The notes under the pieces are model-generated. The model saw nothing but the letters and a program-made list of their open reading frames with translations, ran no database searches and was not told the origin of the DNA. A stretch of 64,000 nt of DNA from Chitinophagales bacterium (GTDB lineage: Bacteria; Bacteroidota; Bacteroidia; Chitinophagales; UBA2359), in NCBI GenBank assembly GCA_020636475.1, contig JACJXU010000002.1, positions 18,501-82,500 on the forward strand, read 5' to 3'. The position numbers and the translations under genes were made by a program. Positions 35,429-43,791 of this stretch are shown piece after piece (position 1 is the first letter of the stretch; the number at the start of each line of letters is the position of its first letter).

Positions 35429-37363
35429 ATGTTAGAGATAAAAAATCCGTACCAATATTGCCCGTCCCTCATTCGCTACGAGCGTTTTCGTACCCGCGAA
35501 GTAAAAATTGGCGATATAGCTTTGGGCGGCAAGCAACCCATTCGCATACAGTCGATGACTACCACCGACACCATGAACACGCAAGCTACTGCCGACCAGT
35601 GCGTTCGTATTTTTCGTGCCGGAGCTGACTATGTGCGCATTACCGCACCGAGTTTGCGCGAAGCGGAGAATTTAGCCAATATCAAAAAAGAAATTCAACG
35701 ACAAGGCTACCAAATTCCACTCATTGCCGATATTCATTTTACACCCAATGCCGCCGAACTGGCAGCGCGTATTGTAGAAAAAGTACGCATAAATCCGGGA
35801 AATTACGCCGACAAAAAAAAGTTTCAGTTTATAAACTATACCGATGCCACTTACGAAGAAGAATTGGCGCGTATTCGCAAGCGTTTTGTGCCTTTGGTGC
35901 GTATATGTAAGCAAGAAGGAACAGCGATGCGTATTGGCACCAATCACGGCTCGCTTTCCGACAGAATTATGAGCCGCTACGGCGATTCGCCCATGGGAAT
36001 GGTGGAAAGTGCCTTAGAGTTTGTACGCATTTGCGAAGACGAAGGCTATTTCGATTTGGTATTGTCTATGAAATCAAGCAATCCCGAAGTGATGGTAGAG
36101 GCTTATCGTTTGTTGGTACACAAAATGATGGACGAAGGAATGAATTATCCTTTGCACTTAGGCGTAACCGAAGCCGGCGATGGCGAAGATGGTCGGATAA
36201 AATCGGCTTGTGGCATAGGCACGTTGCTCGAAGATGGCTTAGGCGATACAGTTCGCGTTTCGCTTACCGAAGCTCCCGAAGCCGAAGTTCCGGTGGCAAT
36301 TCATTTGGTAGAACGCTACCAGACGCGCGCGCAGCACCAACCTATACCGTTTATTGCGCAAATACCTGTAAATCCTTTTGAATATAAACATCGTTACACT
36401 TACGCTGTAGAAAATGTAGGTGGCGAGCACGTTCCGGTAGTGTGTATTGATATGAGTGATGCAAAAAATATAACACCTTCGGATTTGCAAGCGGTGGGAT
36501 ACACATATAGTGAAGACTTGGACAAATGGCACATCAGCGACCAAGCCGCCGATTTTATTTTTTGTGCCGAAAAAATACCCTTTGCTTTGCCGGGAACATT
36601 GCAAGTAATACTTCCCTACGCAAAATGGCAACAGGCAAAAGAAACTGCCAAGACTTTTCCGCTGATGGATAAAGCTACGTTTTTAGAAAATACTGCTAAG
36701 TCGCCCATACTCAATTTTGTACAAGCCGATACTTCAGCTATAGATGAAGCACTTTGTAATGCTTTGGCGGCAACACCAAGTGCTGTTTTGGTATTGCATA
36801 CGCAAAATGAACACGCTATGGCAGATTTGCGCCGCATATTTTTTGAACTAATCGCCAAAAAATATGATTTTCCGGTAATTATTTATCGTAATTATGAAAA
36901 TTTGCCAAATGAGCAAATGCAGTTATTTTCCGCCACCGATGCCGGAGGTTTATTTATTGACGGTTTTGGCAATGGCTTGTGGCTAAAAGGCAAAAACCAG
37001 TCGGCAGCGTTTATCAATTCATTGAGTTTTGGCATATTGCAAGCCAGCAGGTTGCGCATTTCCAAGACTGAATATATTTCCTGTCCATCGTGTGGGCGTA
37101 CGCTATTCGATTTGGAAGAAACAACTGCCATGATTCGCCAGCGCACCCAACACCTCAAAGGCGTGAAAATTGGTATTATGGGTTGCATTGTAAACGGACC
37201 CGGCGAAATGGCAGATGCCGATTATGGTTATGTAGGCAGTGGCGTAGGAAAAATTACTTTGTACAAAGGCAAGGAAGTAGTGAAACGCAATATTGATACA
37301 GAATTTGCGGTAGATGAATTGATAAAAATTATTCAGGAAGACGGTCGCTGGCAGTTGGAATAA
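35429..37363 (+). CDS. ispG: 4-hydroxy-3-methylbut-2-en-1-yl diphosphate synthase
   Basis: 644 residues from the ATG at 35429; the TTG nine bases upstream is less likely. It is the long three-domain IspG found in Bacteroidota and plants. The TIM barrel holds RIQSMTTTDTMNTQATADQ, PLIADIHFTPNAA and KVRINPGNYADKK. The C-terminal 4Fe-4S region has EYISCPSCGRTLFDLEET and KIGIMGCIVNGPGEMADADY. It converts MEcPP to HMBPP in the non-mevalonate isoprenoid pathway. The gene stands alone between a histidine kinase facing away and the restriction island. Confidence 0.96.
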   Translation: MLEIKNPYQYCPSLIRYERFRTREVKIGDIALGGKQPIRIQSMTTTDTMNTQATADQCVRIFRAGADYVRITAPSLREAENLANIKKEIQRQGYQIPLIADIHFTPNAAELAARIVEKVRINPGNYADKKKFQFINYTDATYEEELARIRKRFVPLVRICKQEGTAMRIGTNHGSLSDRIMSRYGDSPMGMVESALEFVRICEDEGYFDLVLSMKSSNPEVMVEAYRLLVHKMMDEGMNYPLHLGVTEAGDGEDGRIKSACGIGTLLEDGLGDTVRVSLTEAPEAEVPVAIHLVERYQTRAQHQPIPFIAQIPVNPFEYKHRYTYAVENVGGEHVPVVCIDMSDAKNITPSDLQAVGYTYSEDLDKWHISDQAADFIFCAEKIPFALPGTLQVILPYAKWQQAKETAKTFPLMDKATFLENTAKSPILNFVQADTSAIDEALCNALAATPSAVLVLHTQNEHAMADLRRIFFELIAKKYDFPVIIYRNYENLPNEQMQLFSATDAGGLFIDGFGNGLWLKGKNQSAAFINSLSFGILQASRLRISKTEYISCPSCGRTLFDLEETTAMIRQRTQHLKGVKIGIMGCIVNGPGEMADADYGYVGSGVGKITLYKGKEVVKRNIDTEFAVDELIKIIQEDGRWQLE

Positions 37364-37394
37364 GTGAAAAGTTGCAGACAAGCTCGTTAGATTA

Positions 37395-37409
37395 ACATAT
37401 ATTATATGT
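37395..37409. promoter_or_regulatory. 15-bp palindrome upstream of the methyltransferase
   Basis: ACATATATTATATGT is symmetrical apart from the centre and lies 63 bases before the methyltransferase ATG. It could be an operator, but AT-rich palindromes arise easily by chance here. Confidence 0.25.
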
Positions 37410-37471
37410 AAAAGTAACTAACAAACCGACAATTTTACTAACTATGTTCAATAAATTTTATAGACAGACAA

Positions 37472-38854
37472 ATGTTGACAAAAGAATACATAAAAAAGTT
37501 AAAAACCAACGGAAACGGTGCTATTAAAAGCCTTGTGGAACAACACAAGACTAATAGTGGCAACTTGGTTTTTATCTTGGAAAGTTTGGGACAATTGCCT
37601 AAAAACTTTGACAGCTCATTTCTGCCCGACTTGACAACACACAAAAGTTCTGACGTTAGACTTTTGGCAGTTAAGAACATTGGCAAATTAGAAGACGAAC
37701 AAAACATTCAACTTCTTTCATACATTTCTAAACACGACAACGACACAACCGTAAGACGTGAAGCAATTTCTTCAATCGGACGTATGCGAAAAGAAATTGT
37801 GAAACCATATTTGGTTGAGGCACTACAAGACGAAGACCCGAAAGTCGTTTGCCAAGCTATTCGTGGACTTTTGGTTTTCAAAGGAAACGGAGTTGATGAA
37901 CAACTAAAAAAACTCATAAACCACGAAAACGAAATGGTGCGAACAGTGATTTATAAAGAGTTTTTTGCTACACAAAAAACTCATAAAAATCAGCCTCACA
38001 CCGAAAGTTATGACTACTTGAAAAATGTTGTTGTAAATGCTGATACAATAGAAACAATGAAATTTTTAGAAGATGAAAGTATTCACTTAACATTCACTTC
38101 TCCACCATATTACAACGCAAGAGATTATTCAATTTACCCAAGCTACAAAGCGTATTTGGAATTTCTTGCAGACGTTTTCAAAGAAGTTCATCGTATCACA
38201 AAAGAAGGACGATTTTTAATCGTAAACACTTCGCCAATAATTATTCCAAGAATTAGTAGAAGCCATTCAAGCAAACGTTATCCAATTCCGTTTGACATTC
38301 ACCCGTATTTAATGGAAATGGGTTGGGAATTTATTGATGACATTGTATGGCTGAAACCCGAAGCAAGTGTAAAAAACCGTATTGGCGGTTTTATGCAACA
38401 CCGTAAACCGCTTGGCTACAAACCCAATTGTGTAACTGAATATTTAATGGTTTATAGAAAATCAACTGAAAAGTTATTGGATTGGAATATGAGGGAATAT
38501 GACTACGAAACAGTTGAGGGAAGTAAAGTTGCTGACGGCTATGAAACGACTAACGTTTGGAAAATTGACCCCTGTTTTGACAAAGTTCATTCGGCTGTTT
38601 TTCCTGTTGAACTTTGTAAACGAGTAATACAATATTATTCTTTCAAGAATGATTTAGTATTTGACCCTTTTGGCGGAAGCGGAACAATGGGAAAAACAGC
38701 AAAAAGTTTAGGACGTAATTTTTTCTTGACCGAAAAAGACGAAACCTATTTTGAGTATATGAAGTCAAAAAAATCAAAAGAAATTTTTGATAATAGAGAG
38801 ACGAAATTTTTATCATTAGACGAATTTAAAGAATGGATTTCACAAGAAAAATAG
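37472..38854 (+). CDS. HEAT-repeat/DNA methyltransferase fusion (modification enzyme of a CfrBI-like system)
   Basis: 460 residues. About residues 55-175 are HEAT repeats (SSDVRLLAVKNIGKLEDEQN, TVRREAISSIGRMRKEI, PKVVCQAIRGLLVFKG). The catalytic part begins at about residue 190 with motif IV TFTSPPYYNARDY, the TSPPY type found in N4-cytosine enzymes. A target-recognition region follows, then motif I FDPFGGSGTMGKTA near residue 410. The order IV-TRD-I indicates a beta-class enzyme. It methylates recognition sites to protect the host from the overlapping downstream endonuclease. The HEAT module is unusual for a type II methyltransferase and may bind DNA or a partner. Codon use is AT-rich compared with ispG. 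Confidence 0.85.
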   Translation: MLTKEYIKKLKTNGNGAIKSLVEQHKTNSGNLVFILESLGQLPKNFDSSFLPDLTTHKSSDVRLLAVKNIGKLEDEQNIQLLSYISKHDNDTTVRREAISSIGRMRKEIVKPYLVEALQDEDPKVVCQAIRGLLVFKGNGVDEQLKKLINHENEMVRTVIYKEFFATQKTHKNQPHTESYDYLKNVVVNADTIETMKFLEDESIHLTFTSPPYYNARDYSIYPSYKAYLEFLADVFKEVHRITKEGRFLIVNTSPIIIPRISRSHSSKRYPIPFDIHPYLMEMGWEFIDDIVWLKPEASVKNRIGGFMQHRKPLGYKPNCVTEYLMVYRKSTEKLLDWNMREYDYETVEGSKVADGYETTNVWKIDPCFDKVHSAVFPVELCKRVIQYYSFKNDLVFDPFGGSGTMGKTAKSLGRNFFLTEKDETYFEYMKSKKSKEIFDNRETKFLSLDEFKEWISQEK

Positions 38855-39753
38855 TAATAAAGGAAATCGAGCGACTGCTTAGAGCAAAGGATTACAGAAT
38901 TGTAACACAAACAGAAATCAACACAAAGTTTTTGACATATTGCCTTGATTTCTTCAAAAAAGTTGTTGAAACAAAGATAAACGGAACAACAATTACGGAA
39001 GATTGGTACAAAGACAATTTTGTGATGAACAATTCTCACAAACCTGTTGATAGAGCAATTTATGCAGGAATTAACAAGAAAACAATTACAAATATGTTTA
39101 ATAGCGGAACAAAAGAAATTGTAGTTTCCGCATCCGAAGATAATTATGATACCCTTGTAAATTCAATCTCTCATTTAATTGAGGAAAACGACTCTATTGA
39201 TTTAAAACTTACAATAAAACTCAATAGCGTAAGCGTTGAGTTTTATTTGAACGAAAGCCTAATTGTTATCACGAGTTTAGCCGTAAAACGTGCCGCAATT
39301 ACAGGCGGTGCGTATAGTGCCATCGGTAAAAATGTTGAAGGTCCTTTAATGCTAACTTTATGCAAATTATACAAAGTCCCTACAGAAAATTACAACATTA
39401 ACATTGAAGGTGGTGGTACTGCAAGTTATGGAGACTTTGAGCGAGAAGTAGATTTTTTCTTGTCAAACAACGGAACAAATTATAAATGCGAAGTAAAGCT
39501 TATGGGAAAAGGGAATCCAGAAGTTGCTGATGCAGTAATTGCAAGGGAAAGCAAGGTTTTTATAGCCGACAAACTTTCTGACACAAATAAAAACCAACTT
39601 GACAGTCTAAACATAAGTTGGGTAGAGTTACGAGCGGAAGAGGGATTCAAACGCTTCAAAAATGTTTTAGAAAAGTTAGAAATTCCGTACACAGATTATA
39701 GTGGAAATTTAGACGAAGACCTTGAAGTAATTTTTGACGAAATTTTAGCTTAG
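38833..39753 (+). CDS. type II restriction endonuclease, CfrBI-like
   Basis: 306 residues, overlapping the methyltransferase by 22 bases in another frame, so the two are translationally linked. A PD-(D/E)xK-type site is visible in the C-terminal half: Asp in REVDFFLS, then Glu and Lys in KCEVKLMG (about residues 197-218), with GGAYSAIGKNVEGPLM before it. Overall sequence and partner match the CfrBI family, whose prototype cleaves C^CWWGG. That recognition sequence is assumed only by family resemblance. It cuts unmethylated incoming DNA. Confidence 0.8.
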   Translation: MDFTRKIVIKEIERLLRAKDYRIVTQTEINTKFLTYCLDFFKKVVETKINGTTITEDWYKDNFVMNNSHKPVDRAIYAGINKKTITNMFNSGTKEIVVSASEDNYDTLVNSISHLIEENDSIDLKLTIKLNSVSVEFYLNESLIVITSLAVKRAAITGGAYSAIGKNVEGPLMLTLCKLYKVPTENYNINIEGGGTASYGDFEREVDFFLSNNGTNYKCEVKLMGKGNPEVADAVIARESKVFIADKLSDTNKNQLDSLNISWVELRAEEGFKRFKNVLEKLEIPYTDYSGNLDEDLEVIFDEILA

Positions 39754-39763
39754 GATAAGGACC

Positions 39764-39892
39764 GCCTACAAAATTGGTTTGGTGCAATGGCGGGTAACGA
39801 ATTTCTATTGAACATTAGTGCTAAATTGAACGGTAGTAATGCTAATCAACGTCAGTACTAAAATGTTGCCACTATACCAAGTTGTAACCCGT
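39764..39892. repeat. imperfect fold-back element after the restriction gene
   Basis: Left arm 39764-39800 (CCTACAAAATTGGTTTGGTG and ATGGCGGGTAAC) and right arm 39864-39892 (GTTGCCACTATACCAAGTTG then TAACCCG) pair imperfectly with one-base bulges over about 22 positions. It resembles the roughly 130-bp palindromic units that I have seen beside accessory genes in Bacteroidota genomes and is superficially like an integron attC site. No integrase is in the window. Confidence 0.45.
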
Positions 39893-39922
39893 AATTTTTT
39901 TTAAAAAGATTTTCACCAAGAG

Positions 39923-39952
39923 TTGTACAAATTCAAAAAAGCCGTATCTTTG
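39923..39952 (+). promoter_or_regulatory. promoter of tRNA-Ser
   Basis: TTG (39923-39925), 19 bases, then TATCTTTG (39945-39952): an excellent match to the Bacteroidota primary sigma promoter. The mature tRNA starts six bases after the -7 element. Confidence 0.75.
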
Positions 39953-39957
39953 CCCAC

Positions 39958-40042
39958 GGAGAGATGGCAGAGCGGTTTAATGCGGCGGTCTTGAAAACCG
40001 TTGTACCGAAAGGTACCGGGGGTTCGAATCCCTCTCTCTCCG
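39958..40042 (+). tRNA. tRNA-Ser (anticodon TGA)
   Basis: 85 bases. The acceptor arm GGAGAGA pairs with TCTCTCC, followed by discriminator G. The anticodon loop CTTGAAA gives anticodon TGA. A long variable arm (GTACCGAAAGGTAC) marks a class II tRNA, and the T arm is GGGGGTTCGAATCCC. The CCA end is not encoded. Confidence 0.97.
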
Positions 40043-40278
40043 CTCCTTTACCTGCCTATTGTTTTTCATTTTTAAAGTAGTATGTTTTTTTTGATGTAGC
40101 AAAGTGCTTTTCTTTGCTCTTGCTGGGTTATAGCAGTTAGTGAAAAAATTAAAAATATAGCCGGAGGAATAAAAAAGTGTTCTATCAAACAACACGAAAT
40201 GTTTACATACAACAAAATTGGGTATAGAATTGGAACCAAAGTTCTGAGAGGGCTTAACTTTAAATAATAACTTTCCTT

Positions 40279-40803
40279 ATGAATAAATACATAATAGAAA
40301 TAATAGAGAGAATATCTTTGGCTAATTCATTAGAAGCTAAAAGCCAAGCCTATTTAGACTTACAGGGAATTATAGAGATATATACAATAACTAACTTTTC
40401 GGAGAACTGGGATAAAGATTATTTGCTAATGTTTTCAAATAGTAAATATTTGGATTTAAAATTAAGCGACTTTGAGTTTGATTTTATTAATAACTATCTT
40501 TTCTATAATGCCATAGCTATTAAAGATGTGGAGGAGATATATTATAACGCGCTTTGTATCAAGGTTTTGTTTCGGTGTTCAAATGTATTGGCAATTTGTA
40601 ATTTAATAAGATTATACTATCCGTTAAATATTGATAGCATTATTTCTACTTTGCTAAGTGCAATATGTAATATGTATGCTGATGGTAGTTATTTAGAAAT
40701 TGAGGATGTTAAGGACATTTTAATACTCTTACGTGATACGGAGTTGCAATCAACTAAAGAAAAGATTGACTTTATATTCAAAAATTATGGAAAAATCGTT
40801 TAG
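40279..40803 (+). CDS. hypothetical protein, AT-rich, all-helical
   Basis: 174 residues. Sequence is rich in Ile, Leu, Tyr and Asn and predicted helical (IIEIIERISLANSLEAKSQA, EDVKDILILLRDTELQ). I recognise no domain. Codon use is more AT-rich than neighbouring housekeeping genes. It lies between tRNA-Ser and a decayed gene and MITE copy C, so it may be accessory cargo such as an immunity protein; this is inference from context only. Confidence 0.6.
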   Translation: MNKYIIEIIERISLANSLEAKSQAYLDLQGIIEIYTITNFSENWDKDYLLMFSNSKYLDLKLSDFEFDFINNYLFYNAIAIKDVEEIYYNALCIKVLFRCSNVLAICNLIRLYYPLNIDSIISTLLSAICNMYADGSYLEIEDVKDILILLRDTELQSTKEKIDFIFKNYGKIV

Positions 40804-40809
40804 ATTTCC

Positions 40810-40968
40810 TCAAATATTGTTCTGACACTTTCTTAAGCAAGCGCGAAATATTGCTTCAAAATAAGCATCTTTCATATTTGCCAACCAATCTTTTGCAGAA
40901 TTGTTTTCCCACACTATCAAAATGTCTATCGACAATGATTTTAGAACCTCATGAAGGACAAAATACTG
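40810..40968 (-). pseudogene. gene relic encoding a DUF4259-like segment
   Basis: Read on the minus strand, an open stretch of about 52 codons without a plausible start ends at a stop at 40810-40812. It includes VWENNSAKDWLANMKDAYFE, similar to the WxNDxAxDWLxDL motif of DUF4259, a family that often occurs as immunity-type proteins. The 5' part is missing. Confidence 0.35.
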
Positions 40969-41000
40969 CTATTATCCGAAAGTTGGCAGTATTGTTTTTT
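40966..41000. terminator. hairpin followed by T run
   Basis: AATACTGC and GCAGTATT form a perfect 8-bp stem around a 16-base loop, followed by GTTTTTTG on the + strand. It could terminate the 40279 gene; the distance of about 160 bases from that stop is long. Confidence 0.4.
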
Positions 41001-41004
41001 GTAA

Positions 41005-41312
41005 AATAATACTAAAATCGAATAGCTATTGCGTATTAGAAAAGGTAAAAATCTTTTTTCGCCGTATAGCAGTTTTTTGGCGTTAAAAATTTTTGAAGCC
41101 TTGGAAAAAATTTAGCCCAAAAACTGCGGTTTTGCCCGAACAGGGCAAAAATACCTTAAAAAAAGTGTCGTTTCTTTTGCTTCGTTTTCTTTGGACAAGC
41201 AAAGAAAATGAAGAAGCTCTAAGTATAGATATGCCCCCAAACTTATAGGGCGAGTACTTACCCTTAATAATACCTAAACCAATACGCAACTTTCATACGG
41301 TTTTGGTATAAA
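41005..41312 (+). repeat. MITE-like dispersed repeat, copy C
   Basis: About 308 bp in the same orientation as copy B. Ends are AATAATACTAAAATCGAATA and ACGGTTTTGGTATAA. The TATTGCGTATTAG block near the left end and CCAATACGCAAC near the right are themselves inverted. It contains the CGGCGAAAAAAG / GGGCTAAA-type module missing from copy B, but lacks copy B's CTGCAC module. Confidence 0.7.
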
Positions 41313-41430
41313 CTTCCGAATAAACGAAAGTGAAACAATAAAAAATGACCAAAATTTTACACTATTTTTTATTTCGATTTAGTAATAATGCTAATTTTGA
41401 GCAGGTTTTTACATGTTTACTACTTGCTTT

Positions 41431-42423
41431 ATGAAAAACAGATACCAACCCAAAAACTATTATTGGTGGATAGCAATTTGTTGGAGTATTTTCGCTTCAT
41501 ACCAAGCATTTGCCCAAGAAGAAAGCGAATTTGCACCTGTCGGAGCGAAATGGTGGTATGCTTGTACTTCCGCTTTGGGTCCGCCAACTTACTGGACACG
41601 CACCATAGAATGTACAAAAGATACGCTTATAAACAATACAATGTGTAAAGTGCTGAAAATAAAACAGTTTACACAATATGAAACCAATGTGTACATAACA
41701 GCGCAAAATGGCTTGGTGCGTATTTTTGATGGAGAAAATTTTTTTACGCTTTACGATTTTAATGCTCAAGCAGGCGATGAGTGGGAAACAAAATCTTTGG
41801 TTAATCTTAATTTTCAGAGTAATTTGATGAGTAATTTTGTTTTGCCGACTACGGTACATGTAGATTCTGTAAAAAACGAATGGGTGGGCAATCTGCCGAG
41901 CAAAACATTATTCACCCACATTAGTTTTCCCGATACTATTGTTGCACAATATGGAATTGCCAACTTTCCGTTCTACAACCAGTTTGCCATCAACACGAAA
42001 TTAGGCGCGGCACCGTTTATGTTGTTTCACAGCATTGAACTCGACGATAATGGCGAAGGACAACTACACTGTTACCAAGACAATGAACTGGTAATTACTT
42101 TGGCGATAGACCCGTACTACAACAATGGTAGCACCGACTGCGATTATGATTTGGTGTATGGTCTGGCGGACGAAATAGCAACCAAACTACACTTTAATAT
42201 ACTTCCCCAAAGCATTGAACTCACCCTTGACCCAACGATGGAGCATCGCAACTTAAACTTGTTTATTGCCAACCTTAAGGGGCAAATTCAAGCCGAAATA
42301 CCTATTTCTAAGCAAGTTACGACAATTAATACGAATATGTGGACTGCCGGAGTTTATATAGCAGGCATTAAAAATACGCAAACAAACGAACTGATTTATC
42401 AACAAAAGTTGTATAAGTTGTAA
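41431..42423 (+). CDS. secreted protein of unknown function with T9SS-like tail
   Basis: 330 residues from the ATG at 41431; a start 18 bases upstream would add six residues. A hydrophobic signal (WWIAICWSIFASYQAFAQ) precedes a beta-rich body with WWYACTSALG, TKDTLINNTMCKVLKI and YDFNAQAGDEWET. The C-terminal 80 residues (LHFNILPQSIELTLD, then IYQQKLYKL) have the length and strand pattern of a T9SS sorting domain with a weaker motif. This type of extracellular protein with a WWY...C motif is common in Bacteroidota; function unknown. Confidence 0.7.
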   Translation: MKNRYQPKNYYWWIAICWSIFASYQAFAQEESEFAPVGAKWWYACTSALGPPTYWTRTIECTKDTLINNTMCKVLKIKQFTQYETNVYITAQNGLVRIFDGENFFTLYDFNAQAGDEWETKSLVNLNFQSNLMSNFVLPTTVHVDSVKNEWVGNLPSKTLFTHISFPDTIVAQYGIANFPFYNQFAINTKLGAAPFMLFHSIELDDNGEGQLHCYQDNELVITLAIDPYYNNGSTDCDYDLVYGLADEIATKLHFNILPQSIELTLDPTMEHRNLNLFIANLKGQIQAEIPISKQVTTINTNMWTAGVYIAGIKNTQTNELIYQQKLYKL

Positions 42424-42816
42424 GAATAACGCCAAAAATAACACAATAAAAAACTAATTATTGAAATTTTGGAAAATAAATGAGGAGGAGAAAATTATAT
42501 TTTGCTTCGAATATGTCAAAAAAAACAAGAAAAAGCAAAATATTTTAAGAAAAAAGTACAAGTTTTAAAAACAATACTTACCTTTGCCCCGCATTTTGAT
42601 AAATATGCCCGTTTTTATGGGCTATTTGTCTGTGATAGCAAAAGTTAATGGAAGCACTCCGGCAATTGTTTAACAAAGACTTCCCTCTTAATTGTCACAG
42701 AAGTTTCATATAATATTCAAATGAGCTTTCCTGATAAGAGGTTGTGTTATTATTGCTTTGTCCTTCCTAATTTTTATTAAATAATAACAAAAGGTTATAA
42801 AAACAACCTCGAAATA
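42424..42816 (+). promoter_or_regulatory. leader and promoter region of the str/S10 ribosomal cluster
   Basis: A TACCTTTG -7-type element at 42579-42586 lies 231 bases before rpsL; the -33 region is not a clear TTG. The leader contains a short hairpin (TGCCC GTTTTTAT GGGCA-like, about 42607-42624) and no reading frame. A long untranslated leader fits autogenous control of ribosomal protein genes, but no known r-protein binding site can be read from it. Confidence 0.4.
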
Positions 42817-43224
42817 ATGCCAACTATACAACAATTAGTAAGAAAAGGTCGCGTGTTGCAAAAATCACAAAGTAAATCACGCGCATTAGACGCTTGTCCA
42901 CAACGCAGAGGTGTATGTACGCGTGTATATACTACTACACCCAAAAAACCGAATTCGGCTTTGCGTAAGGTGGCAAAAGTGCGTTTGACAAACCAAATTG
43001 AAGTAATTGCCTACATTCCCGGCGAAGGTCACAACCTACAAGAACACTCCATCGTGCTTATTCGCGGCGGAAGGGTAAAAGATTTGCCCGGTGTGCGTTA
43101 TCACATTGTGCGTGGTTCTTTAGATACTGCGGGCGTGAACAATCGTAAAAAATCGCGTTCTAAGTACGGTACAAAACGTCCAAAACCCGGACAACCTGCA
43201 GCTGCGCCCGGCAAAAAGAAATAA
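42817..43224 (+). CDS. rpsL: 30S ribosomal protein S12
   Basis: 135 residues. The decoding-site loops [18 protein letters not shown] and [20 protein letters not shown] are intact, followed by [13 protein letters not shown]. The Lys of KKPNS is the position changed in streptomycin-resistant mutants and is wild type here. S12 helps read codons at the A site. It is the first gene of the cluster, with an A-rich leader instead of a Shine-Dalgarno sequence. Confidence 0.98.
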   Translation: MPTIQQLVRKGRVLQKSQSKSRALDACPQRRGVCTRVYTTTPKKPNSALRKVAKVRLTNQIEVIAYIPGEGHNLQEHSIVLIRGGRVKDLPGVRYHIVRGSLDTAGVNNRKKSRSKYGTKRPKPGQPAAAPGKKK

Positions 43225-43275
43225 TTGGTAAGCGTAATTTTATTTAAAAAAAAACACAGAAATTAAACATAAGCC

Positions 43276-43743
43276 ATGAGAAAGGCAAAACCTAAAAAAA
43301 GATATCTCGCGCCCGATCCGCAATTCAACGACCCGATGGTGACGCGTTTTGTAAATAACTTGATGTGGGACGGTAAAAAAAGCACTGCATTTACCATATT
43401 TTACAATGCTGTAGAAATGGTAGGCGAAAAAACTGGCGAAAACGGTTATGAAGTATGGAAAAAGGCATTGGGCAATGTAATTCCACAAGTGGAAGTTCGC
43501 AGTCGCCGTATTGGAGGTTCTACTTTTCAAATTCCTACCGAAATTCCTGCCGAGCGTAAAGTGTCGATGGGTATGAAATGGATGATAGGCTTTGCGCGCA
43601 AACGCAACGGAAAGTCTATGGCAGAAAAACTCGGCAACGAAATAATGCAAGCAGCTAAAAATGAAGGTGCGGCAGTAAAGAAAAAAGAAGACGTACATCG
43701 TATGGCAGAGGCAAACAAAGCATTTGCACACTTTAGAGCTTAA
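43276..43743 (+). CDS. rpsG: 30S ribosomal protein S7
   Basis: 155 residues. [14 protein letters not shown] basic start, [33 protein letters not shown] and [20 protein letters not shown] are typical. S7 nucleates assembly of the 30S head by binding the 3' domain of 16S rRNA. It lies 51 bases after rpsL and 48 before fusA. Confidence 0.98.
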   Translation: MRKAKPKKRYLAPDPQFNDPMVTRFVNNLMWDGKKSTAFTIFYNAVEMVGEKTGENGYEVWKKALGNVIPQVEVRSRRIGGSTFQIPTEIPAERKVSMGMKWMIGFARKRNGKSMAEKLGNEIMQAAKNEGAAVKKKEDVHRMAEANKAFAHFRA

Positions 43744-43791
43744 TTTTTTCTCAATCTTTAAAAAAAAAATAAAATTTTAACATAAAAAATT

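Noticed and set aside
39764..39892. True integron attC site
   Set aside because: The arms do not contain clear RYYYAAC/GTTRRRY core boxes in the right places and no integrase gene is in the window; kept only as an attC-like fold-back.
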